From the NCBI GenBank assembly GCA_030142905.1, contig JASJOG010000083.1, positions 763,501 through 827,500 on the forward strand: a DNA stretch of 64,000 nucleotides, given 5' to 3'. The notes under the pieces are model-generated. The model worked only from the letters and a program-made list of their open reading frames with translations. It was not told the DNA's origin and searched no databases. Shown here in pieces: positions 22,486-33,880 of this stretch. Source of the stretch: Heliopora coerulea. Lineage: Eukaryota; Cnidaria; Anthozoa; Scleralcyonacea; Helioporidae. Positions within the stretch are counted from its first letter, which is position 1. Every line of letters starts with the position of its first letter. The position numbers and the translations under genes were made by a program.

Positions 22486-25203
22486 ATGGGTGTTAAAATC
22501 GCGGCGTTTTGTCTGCTTTTGACGATGATTTTTAGTAGTTTTGTCAAGGGTCACTCGCACAATAATGGCACAAGTCCTTCGCAAACTACAACCTTGGTCA
22601 TGACAAAGCCAACAACGAATGGGCGTCCCTCAAAAGTTGAAAGTAAAATGTCTAGTACAAGAATAACAGCAACAACCAAGCAGAACTCGGCCAGTTCTAC
22701 AACGACGTCAAAGGTACCTCCAACTACTCCTCGGTCCGAAACAAAGCCAACTACAACAAATACAACCAAGAAGCCTGACGAGTTGTGTCAAAACAGAAAC
22801 AAAACGTGCTCATATTGTACAGATGACAGCAGCTGTTTCTACTGTGGTTCGGATAAAACGTGTCGCAAATATGACAAATCCAAAGTGATTCCTCGTCATT
22901 GTAGCGGTAATCATTGGTACTGGAGACAGTGTAAAATACCAGGTAAAAATACGTATTATAGGGGGCTGACTCCATCATGAAGGCTAATTACTGTCGGGTG
23001 TAAAAAATTTCGTAGGCTACATTTTTTGAGACAGTTTGCAATTCACAGAATTTTGCCTTTTCGGACTAGTTCCAGGCGAGCAAATTATGCTAGTGGAATA
23101 CTCTGCCTAGGGAAAATTAGACTTAAAAGTTGACAATCTTTCTGCATTTTATGCTTGAAGTCTTGTACTACCCTGCTAGGTCCAACTTAACACTTTGCTG
23201 CTCTTCATTTAAAGACTTCAAGGTTGATTTGCTTCCTAAGAATTTTGATCACTTGGTCAAAGTTGCTTTGAACAAAGTCATCCTTAACATTGTTTGCCAA
23301 AAAGTCAAGGGAAATTGAACTTACATCAGCTCTTGCATGGTCTTACTTCACATCATTAGCTGATTTTAATTGAAACAAATTTGATTGCACTATCAAAGTT
23401 CCCTGGATAAAAATCAGCCTTTAGAGAGCTTAAAAAAGAAGAGTTCTTTATTCCAGTTGGGCAGGAGGAAGGACTGGTACAGAACTGAGAGCACAGGGAA
23501 GAGTGTTTTAAATTTTGAATGGTATATTTTTTTCAACAGGGTGAATAATTTGAAATATCAAGACAGGACTACAAGTGACCCTGAAAATTTATGGGACATT
23601 TGGTTCCTTAGGGTAAAATTTTGGGTGCCATTCAAAAAATATTGTAGTCAATGAGTATTTGTCATCAGATAAACTTGGATCAGGTTTTTCAATTTCTTCC
23701 CCTCATTTGTGCTTTCATTGTCAGAACTTCCAACTTCTTAGTGCTACTCTAAGTGAACAGACCCATACCAGGCAAGTAGAGAAGAGCTCTTCTTGACTGC
23801 AGATGGGATTCAAACCTGTGACCTTTGGTTTACTCATCTGACACTCTAGTGACCAAGCTAGAAGGCCAATCTTATACAGTTTTTCTCTACTTGCCTGATA
23901 TGGGTTTGTTCACTTGGAGAAGTGCTAATATCCTTGTCCATCACCCAAGTACATAGTGCCACACAATTACTTTTCAACTTCTTGGCCTGTTTTTTGTGTT
24001 TTTCTTTGTTCTTGGACTTGAAGAACAAGTAAGCCATGTTTTTCAGTCTGAGGTAGCAAGGTTCTTTACATACAGTACCATTGCCCAGGTTAGAAACATG
24101 TTTGATCAATATGCCAAATAGCTGAATACTGAAATGCCTGACTTTTTTTTCTCTACCAAGTGCTTTTGGGGAAAATTTTAATGGCCAAATTCAAATTTTA
24201 GGCCTATTTGTGACAGGTTTTGGTGACATTTCAGGCCCAGTCAAGAGAGTTCTTCAGCTCACTAAATGTTGATCATGCTAAAGGACAAATCTTAATTTTA
24301 TCCTTGGAAGAAACTACAAGCCATTGACACAATAATAAGGCATAAATGTTATTTCCAGTTCTTACAACATCCAACATTTTTCAAAGCAAGTTTATTTAGT
24401 GAGTTAATGGTAAAAGTGACCAATGTTGACAGTATGAAGTAGTAGATGTCATCTTTTGAATTTGAAAATGTACTTAGTGGTGTCTTTGAACAATGGTTTA
24501 GGATTTCATGATTTCAGTTTTGGCAGTTCAATCACTTTGTGTTGTTTTTGTTTTAAGCCCAGGGGTCAAGAGTTCTTGACGTTTTAACGCCTTTCAACAT
24601 TTTTCAATGATGGTGAATGTTGTTGAAGTCTGGGGTGGACAAACACATTCAACATACTCCACTATCATTAAGATCAATATATATAATTATATGTTGAGCG
24701 CATGTTGAACAAAAAAATTGAACATGTTCAAATTTCTTTCAACATCGCTCAACAACGTTCAACATCAACATGTTGCAAATAACAATGTTGAGCGATGTTG
24801 AGTAAAATGTTGAAAGCATTTGGCTAGCGCTTTACCCAACGTTTAATACTGCCTTCGAGGCAACCTACTTTTTATCATTATTGATTTTGATTGCTGAGTG
24901 TTTCAGGGCTATTTCTTGATTCTGTTGTCCTAATCTTCTGCAGGGAATATTTTGATCATCGTTATACCAACAGTAGGTGGAGTGTTTCTCATCATGATGA
25001 TATGCTGTGTGTACTGCTGTTGTTGCCGGCGTCGTGGGAAGAGCAACGCCGAGCGTGAAGAAGCCAGGCAGAGGCGATCCCGATTGGAGAGACAGCAAAG
25101 AAACGAGGAAAGACGGCAGACAAGGAAGGCGAGACAAGACGCCATTCGTATGAAGTACGGATTGCTGCAAAATGTGGATGATACAGAGGATCCTATGGTG
25201 TGA
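22486..25203 (+). CDS. PTTG1IP: PTTG1IP-like type I membrane protein, two exons
   Basis: Exons 22486-22942 and 24944-25203 join in phase (CCAG/GGAAT), giving 238 aa. The open frame begins at a TTG 18 bases earlier, but ATG 22486 starts a good signal peptide (MGVKIAAFCLLLTMIFSSFV). Residues ~25-98 form a Thr/Ser/Pro-rich stretch that looks O-glycosylated. Residues 101-149 hold a PSI-type cysteine cluster (CQNRNKTCSYCTDDSSCFYC, then TC and HC). A transmembrane segment covers ~154-180, flanked by CCVYCCCCRRR, and a highly charged Arg/Glu/Gln coiled coil ends in RMKYGLLQ. Human PTTG1IP (180 aa) has the same PSI, membrane helix, poly-Cys and coiled-coil order and the same KYGL ending; it binds PTTG1/securin. 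The long mucin-like insert is an addition. An AATAAA is present at ~25714. Confidence 0.85.
23741..23925 (-). repeat. tRNA-derived SINE-like element flanked by inverted arms
   Basis: On the minus strand a pol III A box-like string (TAGCTTGGTCACTAGAG, ~23860-23844) and B box (GGTTTGAATCC, 23816-23806) have tRNA-like spacing. Around them, 23741-23783 and 23881-23925 are inverted copies sharing the string GGCAAGTAGAGAA and its complement, so the transcript could fold into a long hairpin. It lies in the intron of the PTTG1IP-like gene. Confidence 0.55.
24565..24845. repeat. ATGTTGAA-type MITE remnant
   Basis: The block is rich in TTCAACAT and ATGTTGAA and has degenerate ends related to the element at 26238-26484 (CATTTGGCTAGCGCTTTACCC against GCGTTTGGCCGGGGCTTA). 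It sits in the intron of the PTTG1IP-like gene, 100 bases before exon 2. Confidence 0.55.
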
Positions 25204-26237
25204 AAACTGCACGTGAATCTGCATTCATAACTGGTCAAAATTGGAGGGTTTTTTTTTTTTTTAAATCTGTCGCAAACACACTGCAATACGAAGGACTAGT
25301 TAAATAGTTCATTGCGGGATTGTCTCGTGTTTTTGTTTTTTACACTATTTTCCCAATGTGTTGGACGTACACTGTAGTTCTCTTTACCGAGTACAGGGTG
25401 AAACTGTGTACTTCCTTATCTATTTACCACACCTAGGCAAGCCACATGAACTGGAAGTTAATTTTACCGTTGTTCATGTCCTTCCTTAAATAATCACCGA
25501 GTGGTATTTCTTCCAATTCGAATTTCATTTGCCCAAGAAAAAGACTTACAGTCCTTGACTACCACTTGAATATAGTTTCTTCAACTTCTTCCGGATTACG
25601 AAATACTTTATTGTAAGTGAGAGTGGCAAGGGATTCTTTACCTTTTAGTCAATTTAAATACAAAACACAAGATTTTAGAAACTCTCTGTGCCAACTGTGG
25701 ATCATAGGCTTGGAATAAAAACATCCTATTTGTATTGGTAATAGCATGGTATCGAGTACAATTTGGAAAAACCCGCGTAAGTGAGTTTTTGAAAGACTAT
25801 AAAAAAACCCAGCAGTTCGAAGGACGAGTGCTGTTTGAGGTCTTTGAAAAACTTACGGGTGCATGTTTTTGAAAGTGGCACGAGAAATCATGGTATTGCC
25901 AATTAGTGATATACATGAGAAAAGTAATACAGTGCCAAAATTCAGTGCAAATGACTGTATTACCATTTTTTGGCACTCTGTTACCTTCAAAATTACACTG
26001 TTCTTTGCCAATCAGAATCAAGAAATTCTTTCATAGATGTTATCAAGGACGGATTTAAAGGTGATTTGGACCCGAGCGGTTGTTAAAAGTCTGGCCATTT
26101 CATTTTCTCAATGGTAAGTTTTCAATAAAGCTAAGAGGAAGAACGATAGGTACTAACAATTGCACCGTTCGTAATTTGTAACGGCTAAGTACAAATGCAA
26201 AATTTACCTCGGTAGAATAACGAACCGCGTTTGCGTA
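25204..26237. other. Downstream region of the PTTG1IP-like gene
   Basis: The first ~520 bases are the probable 3' untranslated region, ending near the AATAAA at 25714-25719. The rest has no recognisable gene. Confidence 0.5.
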
Positions 26238-26484
26238 AAGCCCTGGCCAAACGATCTCGACATTTTGCTCAACACCATTCAACATTGTTGAACTATGTTG
26301 AAAGATGTTGAAGTGAGGGATGGCCAAACGCATTCAAAACACTCCACCGTCGGCGAGATCAGTATAAATGTTGAACTCATTTGGAATAAAAATTTGAACC
26401 TGTCCAAATTTCTTTCAACATCGTTTAAGAATGTTCAACCTCCTCCAACATGAATGAAATGTTGAAAGCGTTTGGCCGGGGCTT
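26238..26484. mobile_element. MITE with AAGCCC(T/C)GGCCAAACG terminal inverted repeats
   Basis: The left end AAGCCCTGGCCAAACG and the complement of the right end, AAGCCCCGGCCAAACG, match at 15 of 16 positions. The interior consists of ATGTTGAA-like repeats in both orientations and has no reading frame. It is non-autonomous; related remnants occur at 24565-24845. Confidence 0.7.
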
Positions 26485-26733
26485 AAGTCGTATGAAATAG
26501 CACGAAAGCTATTCACGTACCCTTCGTGCGCATTGTCTTTGCATGAGCCCCTTTCGGCGTTGATCCTGGACGGTCGCCTCATCTGCCCCCCTTAATCTGT
26601 CACAGTCTTAGTAATTCTGAAACCCCACAAATGCACATGTCGATAAACGTCGTGCGTGATGTTTCTCGAGAGAAATTTCTTGTAACCTTCCAACTTACCT
26701 AGCTTCGCAACAGGCATGAACACACGGTAAATA

Positions 26734-27142
26734 AAGGCTCGTTTAAACTGTTTCAACATTCGCTTCAACATTGGCCAAACATTTGTTGAATGAAAGGTTG
26801 TGATCGTTTGAACAGACGTTTCAACGGTGTTGAAAGTTGTTGAAAACACGTTGAAACAACTCCGAATTTGTTTAAGCATTGTTTCAACATTCGCTTCAAC
26901 ATTGGCCCAGCATTTGTTGAATGAAATGTTGGTCGATTCAACATTTGCTGGACTTACGCATGCGCATGTCAAATCTATTCAACATCCAAAATAGCGTCAC
27001 CCAAGTGTCTGCACAATGTTGTGTGGATTGTTGGAATCGTTTGAACAGCGTCTCACAACATTCTGGAGTATTTCAAAACACTCGCCCAACAAATGTTGGG
27101 CGAATGTTGAAGCAAATGTTGTAGCCGTTTAAATGGGCCTTA
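26734..27142. mobile_element. MITE with ~50-bp terminal inverted repeats
   Basis: The ends are inverted copies: AAGGCTCGTTTAAACTG on the left and, complemented, AAGGCCCATTTAAACGG on the right. Homology continues through ACAACATTTGCTTCAACATT. The interior has TTCAACATT arrays. The same element is present, enlarged, at 45006-45706. Confidence 0.7.
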
Positions 27143-27645
27143 AGTCTACTGGCCAGGATGACAATAAAGAAAATAATATAGAATGTCGTGAAAACAGTCG
27201 AATCCCTGCAACTTAAGTGCATGATCATGTCAGTGTGTGATGCCACGCTTTTTTATCTTACTGAACATTGTCAAATTTGTGTCCCGTTGAGTACAAAAGA
27301 ACCGCTTTAAGTGTTTACATAGTTACGTTGTAGTATAGTAATGGGAGTTTCAGTTTTAAAAACGAACTTATTTGAAAAAAGGAGGACCTTTATTCTTATG
27401 ACCGCAAACCCAAAAGGAAATCGAGTATTCTACGGACATGTAGAACGAACGTTGGCTATAGTAGCCGCTACATGTTTTGTTTTGAAGTAAGAACACAAAG
27501 ACGTTTTCCATATTCAATTTCATTCAATCAAGCGTGAGTTGTTCTCATTTACCTATCGGCGATCTTAATTTCTACAACAGGTTAAGACTGACTAACGGAC
27601 TGGACTTACCACGTGCGAATCAAGTTTTTATATAATGAATCCATA

Positions 27646-30600
27646 ATGTCTAAAATGGGTTTGGAAGCTGTTATAGCGAGCAAGTAAGTAGATTCTTTAA
27701 TATATGCAATGAATTTTGCTGCTATATATGCCGATGGGGAGTAATGATCACACAAGAGTCGTGACTCTTATCTGTTTGGGGATGCTTTCGTGGAAGGATT
27801 TCATTCTGGGCCGACGTTTTCGCCTTGCAAAGAAAATGTTTAAGTGATTTACCAAAGTTCTCGATGCAGCTAGTCCCTACCAATTAGTGGTTGATCACAT
27901 TATAACGGTACGAATTGAGACTGCCACGGGAGTGGAAATTCCCTAAAAAATGAAGCCGTTGTCGCTTTGGACCATAATCCGAGTTTCTGTTCACAGAGAC
28001 AACATCTTTCGTACTCTTCGCCATAAAACTGGCCGATCTTAAGAGATTCAAAATGTCCACGGAGAAAATTTGGTAATGGTTCGAGTTCATTTTGGTCTGA
28101 CGTCATTCGTGTCGAGCCAGTGCTCGGAATGAGTCGGAATGTCCTGAGATGACGATGCGGTTTGTTCACTAAAACCAGGTTTAGAATGGTGAACGACATG
28201 AAGTTGTGTCGGTGCGACTTCGTATCGGTCTCATGCAATCAGCCTCCCAGATATGAAAAATAGAGCTAGGCTATTAGCCAGGTACATGACATAGAGCTGT
28301 AGTTCCCTTCGCATGTACCAAGCTGAAAGGCATCATTCCAGCTATATCGCTAATTGGTTTCAAGTTTGAAAAGATTTTCTGGCAGACTTTAATGCTTGGC
28401 GAAGCATTAAGTTATCAAACATTTGCTGTGATTCATACAGGTAGTTCGGTGGTCGTTTGAAATTCAACTGGTTAATTCTAGTCACTAATACTGAAGTCCA
28501 CTAATGGGTGGGTTACACGGATGGGGAACGTCAGCCCATGCTTACAAAGAAATGTTTAAAATTTGAGAGAAATCTCTGAAAATCGAGTTGATTTGGTTAA
28601 GAACGGTTTGCTTGTCAAACTAAATGCACGTTCAAAATAGAGATTCTACAGAGAAGATCATTGTTTTCTATGTAAATGTACTGATTCATCAGCTGAAAAT
28701 TCGGTTACTTAGCGAGAGTTACGGAATCCTGTGGTTAAGAAAGAGTTGACAGTGCCTCAATTATAGCCAACGTTCATGGTATTTAACTAGGTTATTTAGT
28801 GACTATGCAGGTTATTTAGTGACTATGACTGAACGAAGGCTTTTTAATTTAGAATTTTCTTTGTCCGATAGTATAAGAGATTTTTAATTCAAATAATCAA
28901 TTCTATTCGCCCGTAGTGAGGTCAAAACGTTCTCATCATAACTGTTATTTTCACCACCATTATTGTTACGATCACAATCAAAATCATCCTTGTCACCACC
29001 GTCATCATCAACACCGTCACCATTACCAACATCGTCAGCATCATCGTTATCATCATAACGTCATTGTCACCACCACAACCGTCATCTTCATTCCCACTAC
29101 CATCATTATTATCCCTAACCCTAACCCTAACGTCATCTTCATTCCCATTACCATCATTATTATCATTATCACCATCATCATCATCCCTATAATCATTACC
29201 ATCATCGTCATCGCCATCATAATCATCATAATTATTATCATCATCATTATCGCCATCATCATCATCATTGCCATCATCATCGCCATCATCATCATTATCA
29301 TTAACGTTATTGTCGTCATCATCACCATCATATCCACCACCACCATCATTGTTGCTATCATCATTACCACATCAATATTAAAATCATCATTATCACCATC
29401 ACAATTATCCTTATCATGACTGACATCACTATCGTTGGTTAATAAAAAATCAAATAACTTTGGTGAAAATAGCAAAAGTTTATCATGGGCATCCGATAAT
29501 TCTAATCGACTCCGACTGTTTTATGTTGACAAGTAGTATTATGGTATTTGTATTTGATATCATAATCTTTTTAATGAATATATGGTGAAAAAGGATCTCT
29601 CACCAAAGATTTATTGTAACTAGCTTTCGGCTGTCAGTCTACAGCCTTCAACGGGTTACAGATGATTGTAAAATATATTCTATATATACACGAGATATGA
29701 TATTACAAAAACAAGTTACAAATTGTTGTAATTGCCAGTGGAGGAAGGCATAGGAGTGACTAAATTCAAATTTACAACAGAAACTACGCCCATTCACCGT
29801 TTGTTGATAAATATGATTAAGCCTGACCGTGGTTCTCACATTCTTTTTATGATCACGTTACTGTTTATACTATACAAGTTGTTTTTTCCTATTTATGTTA
29901 TGGTTTAGAAGTCGTGTCCAAGTACTATTTCGCCTTGTTTTGTTCCTCATTCTCTTGAAACTGGCTTTGCTGGCTTTTCTTGCGATTTGGCTTTTAATGC
30001 CTGCAACAAAAGAACAAATCATATCACAACAAAGCGCGATCGTCAAAAACAACCAACAAACGGAGGAGAAGCAAATCAAACCAGCAAACTTTTCTAGGCA
30101 AGACGAAACTTTAAAAAACACTTCAAGATTAATATTCAACCCTACAACAGTTTCAGATGAAAGACAACTCACGTTAAACGGCAACAAGACTCTGAGAGAG
30201 TTAGAAAGTAAGGAAAAAGGTCCAGATCTGGCAATTTATGTAAAAAATGTTTATGGTAGAAACTTGAACATCGAGTACATTCAGCTGAGAGACAAGAAAA
30301 GTAAGGAAGACAACTTAAAATTTACTTATGCTGAACCTTATTTTCCAAAGAAAATTGAATGTTCGAAACTAGGAGCAAATAACAATTCAGAGAAAAAGGC
30401 GACAAAATATGTTCAAGTTTATGATCGTTATTGGGAACAACTCAGTATGAGTACACGAACACTAATTGCACTCAGTGGACTAGCTCATATTGGTGGGCGG
30501 AAGGTTCTGGAACCAAGGGTGAAAGACTGTGTGTTCGGAAGAGAAGGATATTCTTTTGGAATTTATTTTAATCTGACACATATGAACAGTGTGCTCAATG

Positions 30601-31529
30601 CGTGTGATTACGCTCCTTTAGTGGATAAAAAAGAGTATGACACTGAGTGTTCATTAAGTGAAGATCGTCACGCAAGTGTACACTTCTTGTACGCGGGCGA
30701 AAAAGCCGCGCGATCAACAATGAAGAGATTTCATTTGAGTGAACAGCAGTACAAGAAGATCAGAAAAGACGCGAAGATAAAAGGTTGGACCAATTGTTCG
30801 TTTATTGGTAAATTTATCCATCAAACTTTCAGTTCCAAGCAGTTCTGTGTTGATCCAGCCGTGATAACTGAGTGGAGTGTGTTGGAACGCGATATTCTTC
30901 ATGGTGCCAAATGCTTAACTATAGTGATATGGAGGGGAATTGGTGCATGGTACCGTGCGAATTTTAAACAAACACATTTCAAGGTTGCTCTCAAGGATAT
31001 CCATCATGCTTTAAAACCCGACTTCGATATTTTAAACGAAGTCCAAAAGTTCAAAAAGGCTTTCCTCGACGGCCGTTACATTGCGGTGCACGTTCGTAGT
31101 GAAAAAGTTGTCACTTTTCACAATCTAGATAGGCTGAGAAGCTGCATTCGCCTTTTAATAGATGTCATTCAAGTTCTCAAGCAGTCCTCGGGTATTGATA
31201 AAGTATTTGTAGCCACGGACATGTCAAGCTTCGGGTCTGCGTCATGGCAAGACACTTTGAAAGGTAAATCATATGACCACAAAACGATAGAGAGCCTTCA
31301 CAGTTCGCTCGTCTCAAGCACCAATGGGGTTGTTTATAAGCCAACCGCTGACCAGGAACGTGATCGAGGCGTACCTGTACTTATCGAGATGACACTGGTG
31401 TCGCAAGCAGGACATCTGGTCACGATTGGTCACGGATCCTTCCAGGAATGGGTGATCGCCAAATTCATGGAATATCATCGAGACGATAGTCGATCTTTGT
31501 GGTCGTTAATTACGATGTGTTCAAAATAA
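27646..31529 (+). CDS. Fucosyltransferase-like type II membrane protein, copy A
   Basis: Proposed exons 27646-27683 and 29909-31529 give 552 aa. The large exon also opens with an ATG at 29895 (MLWFRSRV), so an unspliced 544-aa protein is the alternative. Splicing is favoured because the donor (AA/GTAAGT) and acceptor (TTTAG/A) are in phase and recur in the other copies. One membrane anchor covers ~16-44, followed by a lumenal stem rich in Lys, Asn and Gln. The catalytic part has YWEQLSMSTRTLIAL, WRGIG (from 354), YIAVHVRSEKV (His407) and SFQEW (~524). These resemble the order in GDP-fucose O-fucosyltransferase-fold enzymes (an E/N-Q N-terminal loop, an HxRxE strand and a C-terminal S-F motif). 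Gly is replaced by Ser in the usual HVRGEK. Substrate unknown; Golgi location inferred. Confidence 0.72.
28934..29430. repeat. TCA/ATC trinucleotide microsatellite, unit 1
   Basis: About 500 bases of impure (TCA)n/(ATT)n in the proposed intron of gene A. Long His/Ile/Met-rich frames on both strands are artefacts of the repeat. A run of three CCCTAA repeats occurs within it at 29113-29130. Confidence 0.95.
29113..29130. repeat. Interstitial telomere-like (CCCTAA)3
   Basis: Three exact CCCTAA repeats, the complement of the animal telomere unit TTAGGG, lie inside the TCA tract of unit 1 only. They could be a repaired break or simple microsatellite drift. Confidence 0.6.
29616..29659 (-). ncRNA. 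Degenerate hammerhead-like motif, unit 1
   Basis: On the minus strand: stem I GUAAC/GUUAC (five perfect pairs), stem II GGCUGU/ACAGCC around AGACUG (six perfect pairs), GAAA, then GCUA before the 3' arm of stem I. The core between stems I and II reads CCGUUGAA instead of CUGANGA, so cleavage is unlikely. The skeleton and its place at a Penelope-like end suggest a decayed ribozyme. It lies ~240 bases before the gene A coding exon. Confidence 0.4.
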
Positions 31530-31590
31530 TTTTTTTTTAATTTGGTTATAATTAAGTTTTTTGTTATAGTTATGGAAAAGTAATGTAACG

Positions 31591-31596
31591 AATAAA
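31591..31596 (+). promoter_or_regulatory. AATAAA poly(A) signal of copy A
   Basis: AATAAA lies ~60 bases past the stop codon. The homologous hexamer is AATAAG in copies B, C and D. Confidence 0.5.
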
Positions 31597-31708
31597 GACT
31601 TAGTTCTCTCATTTAAAATTGGATTTTCGAAGAGGATTGGACAAAAATTGAGCCAGATAGGCTCGAGCAAAGACTCAAATTAAGTTGCTTCTTTTTTGTT
31701 TTTACCTA

Positions 31709-31830
31709 GGGGTGTAACGATTAATCGAATTCTCGGTTAATCGCGATTATGACCATTCGGTTCGATTCACGATTCTTTGTTTCCACATTCCGATTTTCGT
31801 TCGATTTGAATTGCTCCAGGCTGCCCTTGA
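31709..31830. repeat. Palindromic GGGGTGTAACGATTAATCG repeat
   Basis: Begins GGGGTGTAACGATTAATCGA and contains internal inverted strings (CGATTAATCGAATT, GGTTAATCGCGATT). It resembles the ends of hAT-type non-autonomous elements. Copies lie at the same place in each unit (about 37824, 43769 and 50197). Confidence 0.5.
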
Positions 31831-32182
31831 AAGGTGTCTTTAAAGCATTAAATACAAATAAAAAGACACTTGGTGTTCAAATTTTTAGCGGTCGTTTATT
31901 CAAATGAATTCTTATTTTATGACATCAAAATTCAGAAACCTTTAAAATCGGTGTTTTTGATTGAGGGGCTAAGGAGTTTGTACACCGTAGTTCGTACGCC
32001 ATTTGTGTTGCCTGGTAAAAATGCTGCTCTTCTACCACCCCTTGAGAATTTCCGAATAAGGCAATTCATGCGCGACAACAAGGACAATGCAGATAAGTTC
32101 TATGTTCTTGTTAAAAATATAATGGCCCAGCAGATAGCTTTTAATAAAACAATGATGGAAATATAATATAAAAACGAACTTT

Positions 32183-32229
32183 ATTGCTAACGTTTCGTTA
32201 CTAAACAAGTAACATCTTCAGAGCGTAAT
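32183..32229 (-). ncRNA. Hammerhead-like motif in Penelope fragment, unit 1
   Basis: Minus strand: stem I AUU-AC-GCU with AGC-AAU (a two-base bulge), core CUGAAGA, one extra U, stem II GUUAC/GUAAC around UUGUUUA (five perfect pairs), then GAAA. A minimal stem III follows (A-U closing CG), with U as the predicted cleavage base. The core is intact. It lies 3' of the GIY-YIG frame of the same fragment, as in the 17.2-kb copy. Confidence 0.5.
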
Positions 32230-32990
32230 GATTTACCAAGTATGGATGAGGCTTAAAAAGCTGTTACAAAAACAGGTGGTGGTGATGGCATAGGAAAGGA
32301 ATGTTAATGAGTATGGTGGAGAGAAACGGAAGAGACAGAGCAATTAGTCAGAGGTGATGAAACAGAGCGGAATAAAATAACTAAAAAAGTGTCAAAGGAA
32401 AAGATCTAATGTTAGCATTATGAGAGGGGTTTAGTTTAGAAATTAATAAGCTTTCTCGTAGGAGAACACCCAACTGAGACGAAGCGGAAGATAAAATTGA
32501 AAAATCATCAAAAGAAATATCATGACCGGTTTGTTTATGATGTGCTAAGACACTTGAGAGTGTTGTGTGTGAGAGAGTTTTTCCCGTGAGGGCCGAAATA
32601 CCCATATGTTCGGAGATTCTGATGTGTAATAAACGGCAAGTTTTGCCTACATGCGACGTCTGGCAGCATCGACACGAATATTTTTGTACCACAAACGATC
32701 TCAGTCTAAAGGGTAATCGGTCCTTAAAACGAAAAAAGTTAGAAATGCGACAAGTGGGTTGGAAGACAACGCGAAGGTGAATGTAGGGAAAGGCTGATGA
32801 GAATAATTTCGTGACTTGTCGAATTTGAAAACCATGAATACCAGTATAGGGTAAGACTAAGGAAAGTGACAATTTAGGTGCTGTTAGAATTCTAACTGGA
32901 GGATGAAAAATTTTATTTAGGAAGGTCTTAAAGCAATGATCCAAAAATCGGCCCGGAAGTTTTTGAAGCTAAGGGGGGAACAACTGTGGA
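32230..32990 (-). mobile_element. Penelope-like retroelement fragment, unit 1
   Basis: The minus-strand frame 32944-32381 has Penelope-type C-terminal features: VQKYSCRCCQTSHVGKTCRL, LHIRISEHM, SVLAHHKQTGH, FSILSSASSQLGVLLRESLL and SKLNP. These match a GIY-YIG endonuclease (Arg in RISEH, Glu in LLRESLL). The reverse transcriptase is missing. It follows gene A in the opposite orientation. Confidence 0.75.
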
Positions 32991-33710
32991 TTGCTCGCTC
33001 AGAAGGAGGTCCCCAGAATTTGAAGGAACGAATTCGGCACTGTTCCAAGGTTCTGTGGGTCGAACACATTTAAATCAGGTAATCAATATAACATGAGAAC
33101 TGCTGTCACATCGTGTACGGTTACAAGCTAACTACAGCGACAATTTAATTTGTATTATTAGTAAGACGTTAATGTGTGTGACACACCAAAAAGAGCAATA
33201 TACCAAACGACCGCTAGCAAAAGTGACCCGTAAAAAATCGCTCTAATGTCGCAACAGTTTGTTTCCAGCAACGTTAAAGCATTTTGAAATAAAACTAGTC
33301 GTTCTTTGCGCACAGAAGGTTCACAACAGCACTTCGACCACGTTTAATAAGAAGCCTTCTGACTTTATAAGTTATTGATAGTTCGGTTAAGTAACCATCA
33401 ATTGCCGCAAAATTTTAACTGTCGATCTCAGTATTTCTTCATGCACAATTCAGAAGACAAATTAGTACTCCGAAATTTACTTGAAAATAATTTGTGTAGT
33501 AAAATAGGTCTCCAACTGAAAACCTTGCCCACCCATCTCTCATTAATGCAAATTCCCTACGTTGTCATTTTCCGTACTCGGAAGTATAGGAATCGTGACG
33601 TCACAGGGATGAGAGAGGGTGCAATTTTTGTGACACTGCGTGACAAAGGGGGGGGGAAGTGGTATAAAAATTGCCTAACTTTGCGTGACGTCATTTTTGA
33701 ACAGCCCCTA
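32991..33710. other. Unit 1 tail, no gene seen
   Basis: A shared stretch, almost identical to 38760-39500 in unit 2, with no convincing frame. A G-run at ~33650 and paired CGTGACGTCA strings occur near the right end. Confidence 0.5.
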
Positions 33711-33880
33711 AGAACACAAAGACGTTTTCCATATTCAATTTCATTCAGTCAAGCGTGAGTTATTTTCGTTTACCTGTCGGTAAATGAAAATAACTCACGC
33801 TTGACTGAATTTACCCGTTAAGACTGACAATGGACTGGCCTTACCACGTGCGAATCAAGTCTTTATATAATGAATCCATA

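Larger units (their letters stand above)
26600..33710 (+). repeat. Tandem segmental duplication, unit 1 (gene A)
   Basis: First of four tandem units. Order: a MITE block (26600-27489, repeated at 44869-46056), the core from AGAACACAAAGACG (27490), first exon, a TCA microsatellite, a Penelope-like end, the gene, and a tail with a Penelope-like fragment. The core start recurs at 33711, 39501 and 46057. Units 1 and 2 share the Penelope tail; units 3 and 4 share a different tail. Unit boundaries were judged by eye. Confidence 0.85.

Noticed and set aside
27900..28238. Minus-strand frame with EYERCCLCEQKLGLW, recurring in units 2-4
   Set aside because: It recurs because the DNA is duplicated. Amino-acid changes are frequent, unit 2 has an early stop, and no splice or start context supports it.
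28916..29475. Long His/Ile-rich and Met/Asp-rich frames over the TCA tracts (also in units 2-4)
   Set aside because: A trinucleotide repeat keeps all frames open on both strands; the composition is that of the microsatellite.
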